Below are positions 43,789 to 52,449 of a stretch of DNA of 64,000 nucleotides, one piece after another. The position numbers and the translations under genes are program-made. Below the pieces are notes generated by a model, which was not told the DNA's origin, ran no database searches, and saw only the letters and a list, made by a program, of their open reading frames with translations. Source of the stretch: Bacteroidota bacterium (lineage in GTDB: Bacteria > Bacteroidota > Bacteroidia > Bacteroidales > VadinHA17); the NCBI GenBank assembly GCA_016718875.1, contig JADKBL010000024.1, positions 20,238 to 84,237 of the forward strand, in the 5' to 3' direction. How positions within the stretch are numbered: position 1 is the first letter of the stretch; each line of letters opens with the position of its first letter.

Positions 43789-45769
43789 CCCTTATCTGAT
43801 CAAACCATCCGACACCCTGGCCGGGCATTGTAAGTACGAGATTGGTTCTTAAGGTTGCAGTTGTGTCTGATGGAATTGTAACAAATGTTACAAATCGTTT
43901 CCACTCTTTTTCCGGGACAAACCTGGCAGTTGCAAATACACCGAATGATACTTCGGCATACTGGGGCTTGAAATTTTTCTGCTGAAAAGAAGTATCAGCT
44001 GATGCTCTGAACCTCTGTTCGGGATCTGATTTAGCCCATACAGATATCATGTATGATGATCCGGCTTTTACCTGGCAGGGGAAAAACCGTATTCCGACAC
44101 TTGCCTCATCTTTCGGGGTTATGAGGCGGAGCGAATGGTAGCCGTCGTAATACTCACGGGAATCGGTGAAATATGTAGCACCCCTGTCTTCTCCGGGACG
44201 GGCATAGCATGCTGTGGGTACTCCGGGGGAAAAAACATATTCAAATCCAGGGTCTTTTATCAGGTTCTTCCCGTTTTGTGTTTTTTGGGAGACATCTGCT
44301 GTAAGGTCAATCATGTAAGTCTGCGAACTCAGAGGTGCAATATTATCACTTATTGTTCCACCATAAACCGGAATGGTTCTGTTCTCGAACAATACTGAAG
44401 CTTTACCGTTCGCATACCCTCTGATTCTGATAGCAGATGCAATTGGTTCATTCTTCTTGTTAACGGCAATAATGGCAAGTCTGCCTCTGTACAGCCTCGA
44501 GGTTACAATGATATCCGGTGAACCTGATTCAACTTTTAGCGGCTCTTCATCAGAAAGAAGCCAAGGTGTAAGCTCTGCTATTTCAAGTGATATCTTTCCG
44601 CATTCGTTCCAGGTGGCTGCAGATTTCGGAAAAAAGTTTTGTCCCCAGCGGATAAAGTACTGTATCCCTGTTGAACCGTTTACTACCGATTGCCAGGTCA
44701 TTGACCTGATCTCCTGGTAAGTTGGTTCCCTTTCCCACCATTCACCTCCGCCGAATGCCTGTACAACCATCCATTGCGGCTGTTTTCCTGTGAATTCAGC
44801 CTGAAGCTGTCTGGCCAGATCGTCAACCATTCCAACCGGCATAGTTGGTACCGGATAAGGATCGGCCATAACAATATCGAAAGCTGCAGAATACTTCCGT
44901 GAAGCCATGAATGGTGCCATAAATACCATTGAGACAGGGTGCCATGGATCTATTTCCTTTACAGTATTATATATTTTTTCAAGTATCACAGGGTCTATTT
45001 TAAAGCCATTGGGTTCATCAGATATATACCAGCCAAGAAGAGCAGGATGATTCATGAAGGCTTTTATTTCTGTAATGAGCCGTCTGGTTTTTTCCTCTTC
45101 AGGAATTGTATCAGCTTTTGGACCGGTTGAAGCTGATACTGAAAGCAGATTATAATGGACTTTCATCCCAATTTCGGCACATCTGTCCATATAGGCTTTT
45201 CGTTCGCTTATCGTTTGAGGATGAATTTTCTGATAAGGCGACATCATATTAAAGCCCTTAATTATCTCCTCTTCAGGCAGTTTCAGATTGACAGGTGAAT
45301 AGCAGTAGAATCCGAAAGGGAAGAAAGGTTTCCTGTTTACAATTAGTCCTCCGGTCAGCCTGTCGGTTTTTACTTCGTTTGGTTTGTATGGGAGAATGGA
45401 AAGAATTGTTTTCGCTGAATAAACCGGACCGTTTTTCCACCCAATTTTTATGCTGGCTTCAATTTTATAAAACTCAGGTTTAAGATTCAGATTGAAAGGG
45501 ATTCTCAGTATTTTATTTGCAGAGATGCCTTCCCATGTTGTAATCGAGTCGGCCACTGTTTTAATGGTTATAAATAACTTGCTGTTTATAAGGTTTGGAG
45601 GTACATGCAACAGGAATTCACCACTCTTTTCCACAGAATAAAAGCTGTGTCTGGTATATATTCTGAAAGATGATGAATCCCTTAGTTGGGAAAATGACTG
45701 TGAGATGAAAGTTAAACAAATAAAAATGGATATTACCGTCGATAAAGCTGTCTTTTTAATGGGGCTCAT
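43775..45769 (-). CDS. secreted TIM-barrel glycoside-hydrolase-like protein with C-terminal carbohydrate-binding module
   Basis: A 664-residue protein with a signal peptide (1-28, ending SQSFSQ), an N-terminal beta-sandwich (30-125) and a TIM barrel (about 130-430). GLIVNRKPFFPFGFYCYSP opens the barrel, and LLGWYISDEPNG gives a strand-4-type acid in the GH-A clan manner. PQWMVVQAFGGGEWW and GSTGIQYFIRWG follow. A jelly-roll binding module (about 505-664, KDPGFEYVFSPG) closes the protein. The family is not certain (GH2/GH42-like barrels are nearest). It should act on an extracellular glycan. Confidence 0.75.
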   Translation of the reverse strand: MSPIKKTALSTVISIFICLTFISQSFSQLRDSSSFRIYTRHSFYSVEKSGEFLLHVPPNLINSKLFITIKTVADSITTWEGISANKILRIPFNLNLKPEFYKIEASIKIGWKNGPVYSAKTILSILPYKPNEVKTDRLTGGLIVNRKPFFPFGFYCYSPVNLKLPEEEIIKGFNMMSPYQKIHPQTISERKAYMDRCAEIGMKVHYNLLSVSASTGPKADTIPEEEKTRRLITEIKAFMNHPALLGWYISDEPNGFKIDPVILEKIYNTVKEIDPWHPVSMVFMAPFMASRKYSAAFDIVMADPYPVPTMPVGMVDDLARQLQAEFTGKQPQWMVVQAFGGGEWWEREPTYQEIRSMTWQSVVNGSTGIQYFIRWGQNFFPKSAATWNECGKISLEIAELTPWLLSDEEPLKVESGSPDIIVTSRLYRGRLAIIAVNKKNEPIASAIRIRGYANGKASVLFENRTIPVYGGTISDNIAPLSSQTYMIDLTADVSQKTQNGKNLIKDPGFEYVFSPGVPTACYARPGEDRGATYFTDSREYYDGYHSLRLITPKDEASVGIRFFPCQVKAGSSYMISVWAKSDPEQRFRASADTSFQQKNFKPQYAEVSFGVFATARFVPEKEWKRFVTFVTIPSDTTATLRTNLVLTMPGQGVGWFDQIRVVEE

Positions 45770-45869
45770 TTTTCCAATCTTGTTTCTGACTGTATTAACA
45801 ATGTTTTATGGTTAAATGTAACTAAATAAAAAAATATACCTTTAAAGGATCATTATTAAATCCTCTCTT

Positions 45870-47348
45870 ATGAAGAAAATCATTTTCATTCTTTCCATGA
45901 TGATAATATTTATTTCATGTAAAGAAACTGATAATAAAAGCACAATAGGAGTAGAACCAAAGACTGACAGCATTAGCATAATCAATAATGGCAATGTTGA
46001 CTTTTTCCGGTATTTTGCTGACAAAACAATGCGTCTCGATTATTACCATTCAGGTAATGCAACTGAGGAGCATTTTGCCACTGACAGGATAGTCTCTGAC
46101 GGCATCTGGAGCGGGAGCAGGAATAGTCTTATTGATGCTCTGGAACTCGGACCATATTTCTTTGAGGTGATTGATAAGGAGAGCAAAGTTCTCCTATACT
46201 CCCGTGGTTTCGGAAGTGTTTTCGGTGAATGGCAGACGATACCTGAAGCAACTGAAGTCTGGGGCACTTTTCCTGAATCTTTAAGGTTCCCGTGGCCACT
46301 CAAACCTGTTACTGTCATTCTGAAGAAACGTAACAACTCAAATACTTTCAGCACTGTATGGACAACAAATATAGATCCTTCATCGCGCCAGGTAAATCCT
46401 GCAGATCTGGTTCATTCTGAGAAAGTTTTTACAATTGCTGAAAATGGTCCGGCTGATAAAAAGGTCGACATGGTTATACTTGGTGACGGATATACCCAGG
46501 CAGAAATGGAAAAATTCAGGAAAGATGCTTCAAGGCTTTCCGGATTCCTGATGAGTTCAGAGCCATTCAGCAGATTTGCCTCCGATTTTAATATCAGGGC
46601 CATCGAAACCCCTTCTCCCGGGTCAGGCGTAAATAAGCCTCATCACGGTGTGTTCAGAAGGACCCCTCTGACTGTACATTACAGCAGTTTTGATTCTGAA
46701 AGGTATGCCCTTACATATGACAACAGGAAAATCAGGGATGTTGCTTCAGGGGTACCATATGATATAATGGTGATACTCATGAATGAAAGAACCTACGGTG
46801 GAGGTGGTATTTATAATCTTTATACAACAGTCTCTGCAGATAATAGCTTTGCTGAATATATTATGATACATGAGATGGGACATCATATTGCTGCACTGGC
46901 AGATGAATATTATACATCATCAGTGGCATATGAAATGCCTGAAGTAAAGGTGGAACCCTGGGAAACAAATATTACTGCCCTATTCAGCAAGGATAACCTC
47001 AAATGGAAAGACCTGGTTGAACCCGGTACACCGCTTCCTACTCCCTGGAACAAGGAATCATTCGATAAAGCCGGTTATGCAATTCAGAAGGAACGCGACA
47101 GCCTCAGATCAGCCATGGTCCCTGAAACTGTAATGGAGGATCTTTTCAGACGTCAGATGAAGGAAGAGGATGAATACTTCTCAAAGGAGCAGTACCGCAG
47201 CAAAGTTGGAGCATTCGAAGGAGCCGGGTATCTTTCAAAGGGACTTTACCGTTCACAGATTGACTGTATAATGTACACCAGGCATCTTGTTTTCTGCAAG
47301 GTTTGCAGCAGGACAATAGAAGACGTAATCAGACAGCATATTAATTAA
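45870..47348 (+). CDS. M64-family (IgA-peptidase-like) metallopeptidase lipoprotein
   Basis: A 492-residue protein with a lipoprotein signal (IIFISC, Cys near 16). An N-terminal beta domain (30-180) precedes the M64 catalytic domain: DMVILGDGYTQAEMEKF, GGGGIYNLYTTVSADN, and the extended zinc motif HEMGHHIAALADEYY. The C-terminal CKVCSRTIEDVI is family-typical. Bacteroidota carry many such surface peptidases of unknown natural substrate; the IgA name comes from one member and should not be taken as function here. Confidence 0.9.
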   Translation: MKKIIFILSMMIIFISCKETDNKSTIGVEPKTDSISIINNGNVDFFRYFADKTMRLDYYHSGNATEEHFATDRIVSDGIWSGSRNSLIDALELGPYFFEVIDKESKVLLYSRGFGSVFGEWQTIPEATEVWGTFPESLRFPWPLKPVTVILKKRNNSNTFSTVWTTNIDPSSRQVNPADLVHSEKVFTIAENGPADKKVDMVILGDGYTQAEMEKFRKDASRLSGFLMSSEPFSRFASDFNIRAIETPSPGSGVNKPHHGVFRRTPLTVHYSSFDSERYALTYDNRKIRDVASGVPYDIMVILMNERTYGGGGIYNLYTTVSADNSFAEYIMIHEMGHHIAALADEYYTSSVAYEMPEVKVEPWETNITALFSKDNLKWKDLVEPGTPLPTPWNKESFDKAGYAIQKERDSLRSAMVPETVMEDLFRRQMKEEDEYFSKEQYRSKVGAFEGAGYLSKGLYRSQIDCIMYTRHLVFCKVCSRTIEDVIRQHIN

Positions 47349-47462
47349 TGGCGACAGGCGACAGGCAACAGGCGACAGGTATATGGTAAATGGTATCCTG
47401 GATCAAAATCAGGATGTTTTGTTATAGCATTCCCCCTTTGAAGGGGGCAAGGGGGATGTTGA
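47348..47462. repeat. GACAGG repeat followed by CCCCCTTTGAAGGGGG hairpin repeat
   Basis: GGCGACAGGCGACAGGCAAC begins at 47350. At 47430-47462, CCCCCTTTGAAGGGGG plus GGGGGATGTTGATG is an inverted copy of the element at 28145-28182. Together they fill the gap before the pentapeptide gene. Confidence 0.6.
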
Positions 47463-47484
47463 TGTTAAATATTATTTTGATAAT

Positions 47485-48054
47485 ATGACTAATATTTTTG
47501 ATAATCAGACTTTTACAAATACAAATTACTCCGGCAAAGATCTCTCCGGCTGTGAATATGACAGTTGCATTTTCAAAGGTTGTGACTTCACAAAAACAAA
47601 TCTGACCGGGACAGATTTTATCGATTGTATTTTTGAACGTTGCGAAATTTCACTGGTAAAGTTCAGTGAAACAGGTCTGAGAGATGTTGTTTTTAAAGAG
47701 TGTAAGCTGGTAGGAACCGATTTCAGCCGTTGTAAAGAGTTGTTTCTCTCTTTTTCATTTGAAAAATGTAACCTTGATTATGCATCATTTCAAAAAATAA
47801 AAATTAAAAAAACACCTTTCAGGGGATGTTCTGTAAAAGAGACTGATTTTTCCGGTGCCGACCTGTCAGGTGTATCGTTTGCCGGATGTGATCTTACCAG
47901 GGCAGTTTTCAGTGAAACAAATATTGAAAATGCTGATTTCAGAACTGCTCTTAATTATTCCTTTGATCCGGAAATGAACAGGATAAAAGGGGCAAAATTC
48001 TCATTGACCGGAATAGCCGGATTACTGACAAAATATAAAATTGAGATTGACTAA
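47485..48054 (+). CDS. pentapeptide-repeat protein
   Basis: A 189-residue protein made of A(D/N)LxX pentapeptide repeats, for example GKDLSGCEYDSCIFKGCDFT, TDFSGADLSGVSFAGCDLTR and ENADFRTALNYSF. They form a right-handed quadrilateral beta-helix, with a short C-terminal helix (IAGLLTKYKIEID). Some relatives mimic DNA and protect gyrase, but most have no known job. No signal peptide. It lies 32 bases before the aldolase gene. Confidence 0.92.
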   Translation: MTNIFDNQTFTNTNYSGKDLSGCEYDSCIFKGCDFTKTNLTGTDFIDCIFERCEISLVKFSETGLRDVVFKECKLVGTDFSRCKELFLSFSFEKCNLDYASFQKIKIKKTPFRGCSVKETDFSGADLSGVSFAGCDLTRAVFSETNIENADFRTALNYSFDPEMNRIKGAKFSLTGIAGLLTKYKIEID

Positions 48055-48086
48055 ATTTCTATTGTAAAATTCATAAATTCAGGAAC

Positions 48087-48710
48087 ATGAAAGACGGGGA
48101 AAAGTTTAAAAAAACAATGATAGGCACACTTTTATCAATCAGTGCTCCACAGGTGGCTGAAATAATCGCAATGTCAGGTTTTGACTGGGTGCTGATTGAT
48201 ATGGAACATTCAGCTATTTCTCTTGAATCGGTGCAGAATGCAATTCAGATAATGGAAGGAAAGATACAAACCATTGTCAGGGTTCCTTCAAATGATGAAG
48301 TATGGATAAAACGCATTCTCGATACTGGCTGCGATGGTATTCTTGTTCCCATGGTAAACAGTGCGGAAGAGGCGAAGCGTGTCGTGCAGGCATCAAAGTA
48401 TCCCCTTGAAGGGCGCCGGAGCGTTGGTCTGTCAAGAGCACACAAGTACGGAGCAATATTCAAGGATTATGTGGAAAATGCAAACAGGGATCTTGTTATA
48501 ATGATCCAGTGTGAACATAAAGAGGCAGTCAGGAATTTTGATGATATTCTTGAAGTCAGGGGCATTGATTCTGTATTTATAGGCCCGTATGACCTGTCGG
48601 CAAGCATGGGACTTACCGGACAACTAACTCATCCTGATGTAGCTGCAGCTATACAAGAGGTCAAGGATAAGTGCAAAAGGCCGGAAGACCTTACGGGATC
48701 TTCAGCATGA
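48087..48710 (+). CDS. HpcH/HpaI-family aldolase (frameshifted near its end)
   Basis: A 207-residue ORF of the HpcH/HpaI fold: VLIDMEHSAISLESV, IVRVPSNDEVWIKRILDTGC, ILVPMVNSAEEAKRVV, IMIQCEHKEAV and SVFIGPYDLSASMG. These include the metal-binding Glu and Asp and the Arg of the active site. It should split or form 2-keto-3-deoxy-sugar acids or similar compounds using a divalent metal. The ORF goes wrong after KDKCKR, where AAAA (48675-48678) has lost one A. Restored, it continues KKAGRPYGIFSMNTD to 48823. Confidence 0.9.
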   Translation: MKDGEKFKKTMIGTLLSISAPQVAEIIAMSGFDWVLIDMEHSAISLESVQNAIQIMEGKIQTIVRVPSNDEVWIKRILDTGCDGILVPMVNSAEEAKRVVQASKYPLEGRRSVGLSRAHKYGAIFKDYVENANRDLVIMIQCEHKEAVRNFDDILEVRGIDSVFIGPYDLSASMGLTGQLTHPDVAAAIQEVKDKCKRPEDLTGSSA

Positions 48711-48823
48711 ATACAGATACAATGATTAACGAGATAAAAACAGGGTGTACTTATCTGCTTTGCGGTGTGGATGCGAACTTCCTGCTCAATGCATATACGG
48801 ACCTTGTTAAGAAGCTCAAATAG
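48679..48823 (+). pseudogene. displaced C-terminal end of the HpcH/HpaI aldolase
   Basis: In the shifted frame the sequence reads GRPYGIFSMNTDTMINEIKT and LLCGVDANFLLNAYTDLVKK up to the TAG at 48821-48823. This is the standard end of the aldolase family, so the break is one missing base and not gene truncation. Two bases separate this stop from that of the convergent TonB-like gene. Confidence 0.8.
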
Positions 48824-48825
48824 AA

Positions 48826-49752
48826 TTATTCAGATTTTCTGAAGACTATTCTTATCCTGTATTCTTCTTCTGCCGGTTGACCATTGTTCAATGCCGGTTT
48901 CCATAAAGGACCCTCTTTTATCAGCCTTTTTGCCTCACGGGAATAGGCTGGTCCCGGACTTTCAATTATCCTGTAATCTGTTATTGTGCTGTTAGTATTT
49001 ACGTTGAAACTCAGAATTACAATCTTAACAGGCTGAGGTGGAAAGTGATCTGCAACATCTTTTCTTTTTGCAGATAGTGGTGCAGAAGCACCCGCTACTC
49101 CCGACTTTTCCATTTTTTTTTCGGATTCGGAAGGAAGTGTAACTGCCTGTTCTTCTTCAACAGCTGAAACAACATCCGCTTTTTCCTCCCGTATTTCTTC
49201 TTTCGCATCTGAAGAAACTGCTGATAGCTGATTGTCAGAGAGATTGGGAGAGGGGGAGACGGGGAGAGAGGGAGATGGGGAGACAGGGGGAGGGGGAGAG
49301 ACCTGGCGATACCGTTTTACCGGTTCATTTTTTAATTCTGTTTTTTCAGATAGATCTTTTATGGGTTCAGCCGCAGCAATTGAAACAGTAGTATCTGGCA
49401 TTACTGTTTCGCTTTTACTTAGCATAATTTCAGTTTCAGTGTTCCTTTTTAAGAAAATAACTGATACTGTGACCAATATAGCTGCTGCTGCAGCTATCTG
49501 ATAATAAATTGCAAATGATCTCTTTCTGATCCTTGTTCCGAGTTTTTTCTTAAGCTCACTGAGGTCACTTTCTGCGTCCTCTGCTGAAATAGAAGAAATC
49601 CCTTCCGATGCCTCTTCTGCAAAAGGATCTTTCTGAAGCTTCCTTTCATAAGCATTCCGCTCTTCTCCGGTCATCTCTCCATTTCTGTACCTGAGAAAAT
49701 CTCCGGAGCTGGTTATATTATTTTCACTGTTTTTGGCCATTTTTCTCCTCAA
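48826..49752 (-). CDS. TonB-C-domain membrane protein with anti-sigma-like N-terminus
   Basis: A 308-residue protein: a cytoplasmic N-terminus (about 1-75), one transmembrane helix (about 82-101, YYQIAAAAAILVTVSVIFL), a long periplasmic linker and a TonB-type C-terminal domain (about 240-308, ILSFNVNTNSTITDYRIIES, GPLWKPALNNGQPAEEEY). The linker contains SPPPPVSPSPSLPVSP, encoded by a G/A-rich tract (49235-49302) that looks like an inserted low-complexity repeat. Directly following an ECF sigma gene, it may both inhibit the sigma factor and contact an outer-membrane receptor. ATG at 49740 is an alternative start. Confidence 0.8.
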   Translation of the reverse strand: MRRKMAKNSENNITSSGDFLRYRNGEMTGEERNAYERKLQKDPFAEEASEGISSISAEDAESDLSELKKKLGTRIRKRSFAIYYQIAAAAAILVTVSVIFLKRNTETEIMLSKSETVMPDTTVSIAAAEPIKDLSEKTELKNEPVKRYRQVSPPPPVSPSPSLPVSPSPNLSDNQLSAVSSDAKEEIREEKADVVSAVEEEQAVTLPSESEKKMEKSGVAGASAPLSAKRKDVADHFPPQPVKIVILSFNVNTNSTITDYRIIESPGPAYSREAKRLIKEGPLWKPALNNGQPAEEEYRIRIVFRKSE

Positions 49753-50320
49753 GACAAATTTTCAGATTTCTTTTCGCATTCTGAAGATGACTCTTCACTT
49801 TATTCTCATCGAGCTTCATTGCCGAAGCAATTTCCCTGTAGCACCTGTTATCAAAATAAAACATCCTGATGCACTCCTTCTGTTCTGCTTTAAGTCTTTC
49901 GATGCATTCTGAGAGTTCCTTGTCCATGTCTCTCTTTTCTTCATCAATAGGATGCATGTCTATGCTGTATTCCATAAAAACAGTCGGATCATTTATCCAG
50001 TCTTCGAATTTTTCATCCATCGATTTCCTGAATCTTAACTGCATCAGGCAATAATTTTTTGTTACCACATGCAGCCAGCTTCTGAAGTTTTCAATTTTCT
50101 GTTTCGGAATATCTGTAATCAGTTTTTCAAATATCTGCATCACTGCATCAGACGATTCTTCTCTGTCTTTAAGGTATTTAAGGCAAACACCATATACCAG
50201 GTGCATATATCCTGAATATAACTCTCCCAGCACATCGAGATCGCCGGATGAGGTGAATTCATTTATCAGCTCCTCTTCTGTTTTGTTCTTTTTTCTTTTA
50301 TATGGAAGCTTAAATATCAA
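49724..50320 (-). CDS. ECF-type RNA polymerase sigma factor
   Basis: A 198-residue sigma-70 family protein. Region 2 is GELYSGYMHLVYGVCLKYLK with DREESSDAVMQIFEKL and FRSWLHVVTKNYCLMQLR. Region 4 is CIERLKAEQKECIRMFYFDN and CYREIASAMKLDENKVKSH. It overlaps the TonB-like gene by 29 bases (or 17 with the alternative start) and is divergent from the vWA gene 120 bases away, a common Bacteroidota arrangement in which the sigma factor controls the neighbouring envelope gene. Confidence 0.92.
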   Translation of the reverse strand: MIFKLPYKRKKNKTEEELINEFTSSGDLDVLGELYSGYMHLVYGVCLKYLKDREESSDAVMQIFEKLITDIPKQKIENFRSWLHVVTKNYCLMQLRFRKSMDEKFEDWINDPTVFMEYSIDMHPIDEEKRDMDKELSECIERLKAEQKECIRMFYFDNRCYREIASAMKLDENKVKSHLQNAKRNLKICLEEKNGQKQ

Positions 50321-50439
50321 CTATTTGACTCAATTGATAAGTCATAAAGATAGGTTAAATGTAAAAAAGTTTAATGCAGTTTATGGAAATAGATAATTCC
50401 CTGCATCCTATGATAAATGTTTAACCAATAATTATCGTC

Positions 50440-51048
50440 ATGAAAACAAAATTATCAGTTCTTACAATAGTGATTCTTGCAGCAATTATGATTGCTTTTA
50501 CAGAATCAAGGACTATTACAGGCAGGGTTACCGACAGTACAGGTCAACCATTATCAGGAGTTTTTGTAAAGGCTAAGCCCTCCGGTGTTACAGTAAAAAC
50601 AGATTTTAACGGGGAGTATAAAATAGTTATTGATGGCAGAACTGTCAGTCTGATCTTTACATACTCGGGTTATAAAACTGTAACAGAGAAACCTGACCAG
50701 AGAAACAAAATCAATGTACAAATGGAAACACATACTTCCCCTGAAGAAGATGTTTCGCTGATAAGGATGGAGAGCAGGAAGGATAAAGAGGCCAAATCGC
50801 TCGGGATGGCTGTCGCTGCACCCTATGCCTCCATGTCTTATGACTCCGGGGGACCTTTAAACAGGTACAATAATAATTTCAATACCGAAGGTTATGCATC
50901 AGTAAATGAGAATGGTTTCAGAAACGTTAGCAACAATCCTCTCTCCACATTTTCAATTGATGTTGACAATGCATCATATTCAAATATCAGAAGATTTATC
51001 AACATGGGGCAGATGCCCCGGCTGATGCTGTACGAATTGAAGAGATGA
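50440..51048 (+). CDS. YfbK-type vWA protein, N-terminal part (frameshifted)
   Basis: A 202-residue ORF with a signal peptide (about 1-22), a carboxypeptidase-regulatory-like beta-sandwich (about 24-95, TGRVTDSTGQPLSGVFVKAK) and the start of the YfbK/vWF N-terminal domain (PLSTFSIDVDNASYSNIRRF). It ends in LMLYELKR because CCCC at 51016-51019 lacks one C. With the C restored it reads GQMPPADAVRIEEMINYFKY and continues into the next ORF. Confidence 0.88.
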   Translation: MKTKLSVLTIVILAAIMIAFTESRTITGRVTDSTGQPLSGVFVKAKPSGVTVKTDFNGEYKIVIDGRTVSLIFTYSGYKTVTEKPDQRNKINVQMETHTSPEEDVSLIRMESRKDKEAKSLGMAVAAPYASMSYDSGGPLNRYNNNFNTEGYASVNENGFRNVSNNPLSTFSIDVDNASYSNIRRFINMGQMPRLMLYELKR

Positions 51049-52316
51049 TAAACTACTTCAAATATGATTATCCCGAACCAACAGGAGAACATCCTTTCTC
51101 GGTTTATACTGAAATGGCTGTCTGCCCCTGGAATACAAATCACTACCTGCTTCATGTTGGCCTTAAGGGAAAAAGTATTGATAAATCGTCGCTTCCACCT
51201 TCGAATATTGTTTTTCTGCTGGATGTATCAGGATCAATGAGTTCCCCAAATAAACTTCCGTTACTTAAGTCAGCTTTCGGATTGCTGGTGAATGAATTAA
51301 GACCTCAGGATAAAGTTGCAATAGTAGTATATGCCGGAGCAGCAGGACTTGTCCTGGAATCTACTCCCGGCAATAAAAAAGAGACAATAATGGCTGCTAT
51401 TGATAACCTTGAAGCAGGTGGTTCAACTGCCGGCGGCGAAGGACTTAAACTTGCATATTCGGAGGCTCAGAAAAATTTTATTAAAGGTGGAAACAACAGG
51501 ATTATTCTGGCTACGGACGGAGACTTTAATGTCGGAGAATCAAGCAATGGCGGAATGGAAAGGCTTATCGAGGAGAAAAGAGAAGAAGGAGTGTTTATTA
51601 CTGTACTTGGGTTTGGAATGGGAAATATCAAGGACGACAAAATGGAGATTATTGCAGATAAAGGCAATGGCAACTATTCTTATATTGATAACCTTCAGGA
51701 GGCAAGAAAAGTTTTAGTTCGTGAATTCGGAGGAACGCTTTTCACAATTGCAAAGGATGTCAAGTTTCAGATTGAATTCAATCCTTCAAGGATTAAGGCA
51801 TACAGATTAATTGGTTATGAGAACAGGATACTGAACGATGAAGATTTCAATGATGACAAAAAAGATGCAGGTGAAATGGGCGCAGGCCACAACGTAACTG
51901 CATTATATGAGCTGATACCAGCTGGATCTGATGAAAGAATACCTTCAGTTGATCCTCTTAAATACCAGAAAAATGAGGAGAAAATTACACCCACTAATGT
52001 AAATTCAACAGAATATCTAACAATTAAGCTTCGATATAAGAAGCCTGATGGCAACACAAGCATCTTAATGGATAAGCCGGTAAAAGGATCTGTAAGCAGT
52101 ATCGATGATGCCTCTGATAATCTGAGGTTTGCAGCAGCTGTTTCGGAATTTGGAATGATCCTTAGAAATTCCGAATTTAAGGGTAATTCAACCCTTGGCG
52201 GTGCTTCAGATCTTGCAAGAGGTTCAAGAGGCGCAGATGAAGATGGCTACAGGTCAGAGTTGATAAGACTTATGGGAACTGTAAAAGATATGAAGGTGAT
52301 GGCTGAAAATAAATAG
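51045..52316 (+). CDS. YfbK-type vWA protein, main part (frameshifted)
   Basis: A 423-residue ORF starting at an internal Met (MINYFKYDYPEP). It contains the von Willebrand A domain with MIDAS motif FLLDVSGSMSSP, a Thr in GGSTAGGEG and ILATDGDFNVG. The C-terminal DUF3520-like domain (AYRLIGYENRILNDEDFNDD) follows. Combined with the upstream ORF it is one exported protein of about 625 residues. The role of the family is unknown; vWA domains bind protein partners through a metal. A strong terminator follows the stop. Confidence 0.9.
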   Translation: MINYFKYDYPEPTGEHPFSVYTEMAVCPWNTNHYLLHVGLKGKSIDKSSLPPSNIVFLLDVSGSMSSPNKLPLLKSAFGLLVNELRPQDKVAIVVYAGAAGLVLESTPGNKKETIMAAIDNLEAGGSTAGGEGLKLAYSEAQKNFIKGGNNRIILATDGDFNVGESSNGGMERLIEEKREEGVFITVLGFGMGNIKDDKMEIIADKGNGNYSYIDNLQEARKVLVREFGGTLFTIAKDVKFQIEFNPSRIKAYRLIGYENRILNDEDFNDDKKDAGEMGAGHNVTALYELIPAGSDERIPSVDPLKYQKNEEKITPTNVNSTEYLTIKLRYKKPDGNTSILMDKPVKGSVSSIDDASDNLRFAAAVSEFGMILRNSEFKGNSTLGGASDLARGSRGADEDGYRSELIRLMGTVKDMKVMAENK

Positions 52317-52335
52317 TTGTATTGCCCTCCCTAAG

Positions 52336-52373
52336 CCCTCCTTGCTAATTTTTTTAAAGCATGGAGGGTTTTT
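52336..52373 (+). terminator. intrinsic terminator after the vWA gene
   Basis: CCCTCCTTGCT (52336-52346) pairs with AGCATGGAGGG (52358-52368) with one mismatch, around an AT-rich loop, and is followed by five T (52369-52373). Confidence 0.8.
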
Positions 52374-52449
52374 ATTTGGAAAAAATTACTATTTAAATCA
52401 TATTTCGTTTGCCTGACAGTTATGATTATTATATTTACCGTACATCGTG

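Noticed and set aside
45870..47348. Calling the M64 peptidase an IgA protease
   Set aside because: The zinc motif supports the family only; nothing in the sequence or context indicates an immunoglobulin substrate or a host-associated lifestyle.
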